Shown piece after piece: positions 62,404 through 64,000 of a stretch of 64,000 nt of DNA. Where the stretch lies: contig NZ_JAAIXY010000011.1 of assembly GCF_010894455.1 (NCBI RefSeq), forward strand, positions 62,001 through 126,000. Reading direction: 5' to 3'. A program made the position numbers and the translations under genes. Within the stretch, counting starts at the first letter, position 1, and each line of letters opens with the position of its first letter. The notes under the pieces are model-generated. The model saw only the letters and a program-made list of their open reading frames with translations, made no database searches and was not told the origin of the DNA. The DNA is from Myxococcus eversor (lineage in GTDB: Bacteria; Myxococcota; Myxococcia; Myxococcales; Myxococcaceae).

Positions 62404-64000
62404 GAGCCACGCTCCGTGGACGTGTGCTCCAGGTGCCAGCGCACGCGCTCCGCGAGCTCGTCGACGTGTGGCGCGGCCAGCATCGTCATGTGGTCGCCCG
62501 GGACGTCCTCGACGAGGACGGGGCGTGCCGCGTGGTGCTTCCAGCCCCAGGTGGCGTCCTCCTTGAAGTCGCCCGGCAGGACACCGTCCTCCTCGTGCCG
62601 CTCCCTGGCCCGGAAGAGGGTGATGGGGGCGGGGCGCGCGTCCGCCGGAGGGATGTATGTGATTTCGTAGGCGCGCTTGTAGACCTGGATGAGGCCGCGC
62701 ACCTGCTGGCTGTCCGCGTCGGGAGGCAAGAGGCCCCCTTGGACGAGCCGACCGGTGACGTGGGCCAATCGCTCCTCTGGGGAGAGCGGCCTGAGCGCCT
62801 CGGCGGAGACTCCCAGGTCCACGCCATACAGGCGGCCCGCGACGCTGGCGACGGAGGCCATCCAGTCCGTGTCGTCGAGCGCGGGCGCGTCGGAGGCGGG
62901 CTCCTCGTGCCTGGGCACGGGAGTGTTGAGGAGGCCCAGGAAGGCGACCTCCTCGCCGCGCGCCTGGAGCCGCCGCGCCATCTCGAAGGCCACCCAGCTC
63001 CCGAAGGAGTGGCCCAGCAGGTGGTAGGGGCCGTGCGGCCGCACCCGCTGGAGCGCCTGGACGTAGCACTCCGCCATCTCCTCGACGGAGGCGTGCGGCG
63101 GCTCCACGCCGTCCAGTCCCCGTGCCTGGAGTCCGTAGAGGGGCCGCGCCGTGCCCAGCCGCCGCGTCAGCTCCCGGAAGTAGAGGACGTTGCCGCCCGC
63201 GCCCGGCACGCAGAACAGCGGCGGTCCCTCGCCCCCGGCCTGGAGTGTCACCAATGGAGACCACGGGCTGTCGCCGTCTTGCTCAATCGCTCGCGCGAGC
63301 TGCTCCAGCGTGGGGCCCTGGAAGAGGACCGCCAGGGACGGAGCCTTGCCGAAGCGCTCGCGAATCCGAGCCACCAGCCGGACGGCGAGCAGGGAGTGTC
63401 CGCCCAAATCGAAGAAGCTGTCGCTCGCGCCGATGGGGCCTGTCCCCAGCAGCTCCTCGAAGAGCGCCGCGAGCTTCTGCTCGGTGTCTCCGCGCGGCGC
63501 GATGAAGCCCTCCGCCGCCTCGCGCCGGGAGTCTCCGGGCGGAGGCAGCGCCTTCCGGTCCACCTTGCCGTTGGGCGTGAGGGGGAAGGCGTCCAGGAGG
63601 ACGAAGGCCGAGGGCACCATGTACACGGGCAGGTGCTGGCGCACGTGCTGACGGAGCGCCTCCTCGCCCACCGCGTCCGGTGCCGTCAGCGTGAGGTACG
63701 CGACGAGCTGCCCTCGGACGAGCAGCTCCACGGCGCGCACGCTCGCGTGCTCCAGCAGCCTCGCCCTGATTTCATCCAGCTCGATGCGGTGGCCGCGCAG
63801 CTTCACCTGCGTGTCGTTGCGCCCGATGAACTCCAACGTGCCGTCCGCCGCGTGGCGCGCCAGGTCCCCCGTCCGGTACAGGCGCGCGCCGGGCTCCGCG
63901 CTGAAGGGATGCGGGATGAAGCGCTCGGCCGTGAGGCCCGGCTGCCCCTGGTAGCCTCGCGCCAGCCCCACGCCGCCGACGAACAGCTCCCCTGGCACTC
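62400..64000 (-). CDS. Nonribosomal peptide synthetase, C-terminal A-PCP-TE part (5' end outside window)
   Basis: The frame continues past the right edge. In order (5' to 3' on the minus strand): the end of an adenylation domain with A6 (GELFVGGVGLARGYQG), A7 (YRTGDLARH), A8 (GRNDTQVKLRGHRIELDEI) and A10 (PLTPNGKVDRKAL); a peptidyl carrier domain with DSFFDLGGHSLL, phosphopantetheine Ser at codon 63393-63395; and a type I thioesterase with GHSFGS (Ser codon 63006-63008) and GDHMTM (His codon 62490-62492). The TE releases the finished chain by hydrolysis or cyclisation, so this is the terminal module. The specificity-determining part of the A domain (A3-A5) is outside the window, so the amino acid cannot be predicted. 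Confidence 0.95.
   Translation of the reverse strand, partial: VPGELFVGGVGLARGYQGQPGLTAERFIPHPFSAEPGARLYRTGDLARHAADGTLEFIGRNDTQVKLRGHRIELDEIRARLLEHASVRAVELLVRGQLVAYLTLTAPDAVGEEALRQHVRQHLPVYMVPSAFVLLDAFPLTPNGKVDRKALPPPGDSRREAAEGFIAPRGDTEQKLAALFEELLGTGPIGASDSFFDLGGHSLLAVRLVARIRERFGKAPSLAVLFQGPTLEQLARAIEQDGDSPWSPLVTLQAGGEGPPLFCVPGAGGNVLYFRELTRRLGTARPLYGLQARGLDGVEPPHASVEEMAECYVQALQRVRPHGPYHLLGHSFGSWVAFEMARRLQARGEEVAFLGLLNTPVPRHEEPASDAPALDDTDWMASVASVAGRLYGVDLGVSAEALRPLSPEERLAHVTGRLVQGGLLPPDADSQQVRGLIQVYKRAYEITYIPPADARPAPITLFRARERHEEDGVLPGDFKEDATWGWKHHAARPVLVEDVPGDHMTMLAAPHVDELAERVRWHLEHTSTERGS

Noticed and set aside
62404-63264. Upstream extension of the MFS frame
   Set aside because: It lies inside the NRPS PCP-TE coding region in another frame; ATG 62403 has an SD and starts just before the first membrane helix.

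Overview
The window looks like a piece of a myxobacterial chromosome (delta-proteobacterial lineage, probably Myxococcaceae/Archangiaceae). The basis is high GC (about 60-70%), very large surface and secreted proteins, many lipoproteins with Cys-rich DUF4215/EGF-like and LamG modules, an Rhs protein of the myxobacterial type, and an NRPS/FAAL operon. I saw no tRNA, rRNA, CRISPR array or transposase.

Region 1 (1-43585, plus strand) is an Rhs/giant-protein locus. It opens with the 3' 3540 codons of an Rhs-repeat protein whose C-terminal tip resembles an ADP-ribosyltransferase toxin. A pentapeptide-repeat protein (candidate immunity factor) and possibly a 63-codon ORF follow. Next comes a single 10,714-residue secreted protein built from bacterial Ig domains, beta-propeller-like LVIVD blocks, IPT/TIG domains and Asp-rich C-terminal motifs. 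Its centre is a seven-fold super-repeat of about 640 residues per unit. The DNA from roughly 8 kb to 11.4 kb (end of the Rhs core, toxin tip, pentapeptide gene) is poorer in GC than its surroundings.

Region 2 (43729-50925) holds a minus-strand glutathione S-transferase gene, then a tightly coupled plus-strand pair. The first gene of the pair encodes an M4 (thermolysin-type) metalloprotease ending in a dockerin domain. The second encodes a lipoprotein with five Ig-like repeats and a C-terminal domain that reads like a cohesin. Together they suggest a protease tethered to the cell surface by a cohesin-dockerin type contact, ending at a strong intrinsic terminator.

Region 3 (50926-54387) is a 3.4-kb segment: a secreted Cys-rich protein of unknown function, a Tat-type alpha/beta-hydrolase lipoprotein and a divergent AraC-family regulator. 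It is bounded by two direct repeats of about 104 bp. The right-hand repeat is a broken copy of the 3' end of the cohesin-like lipoprotein gene plus its terminator.

Region 4 (54456-59113) carries three surface lipoproteins: DUF4215/EGF/LamG on the minus strand, then a small Cys-rich lipoprotein and a six-repeat DDHGD/PPC-like lipoprotein on the plus strand.

Region 5 (59279-64000, minus strand) is the 3' end of a lipopeptide-type biosynthetic operon: the end of an NRPS (A-PCP-TE), an MFS exporter and a fatty-acyl-AMP ligase, with overlapping stop and start codons throughout.
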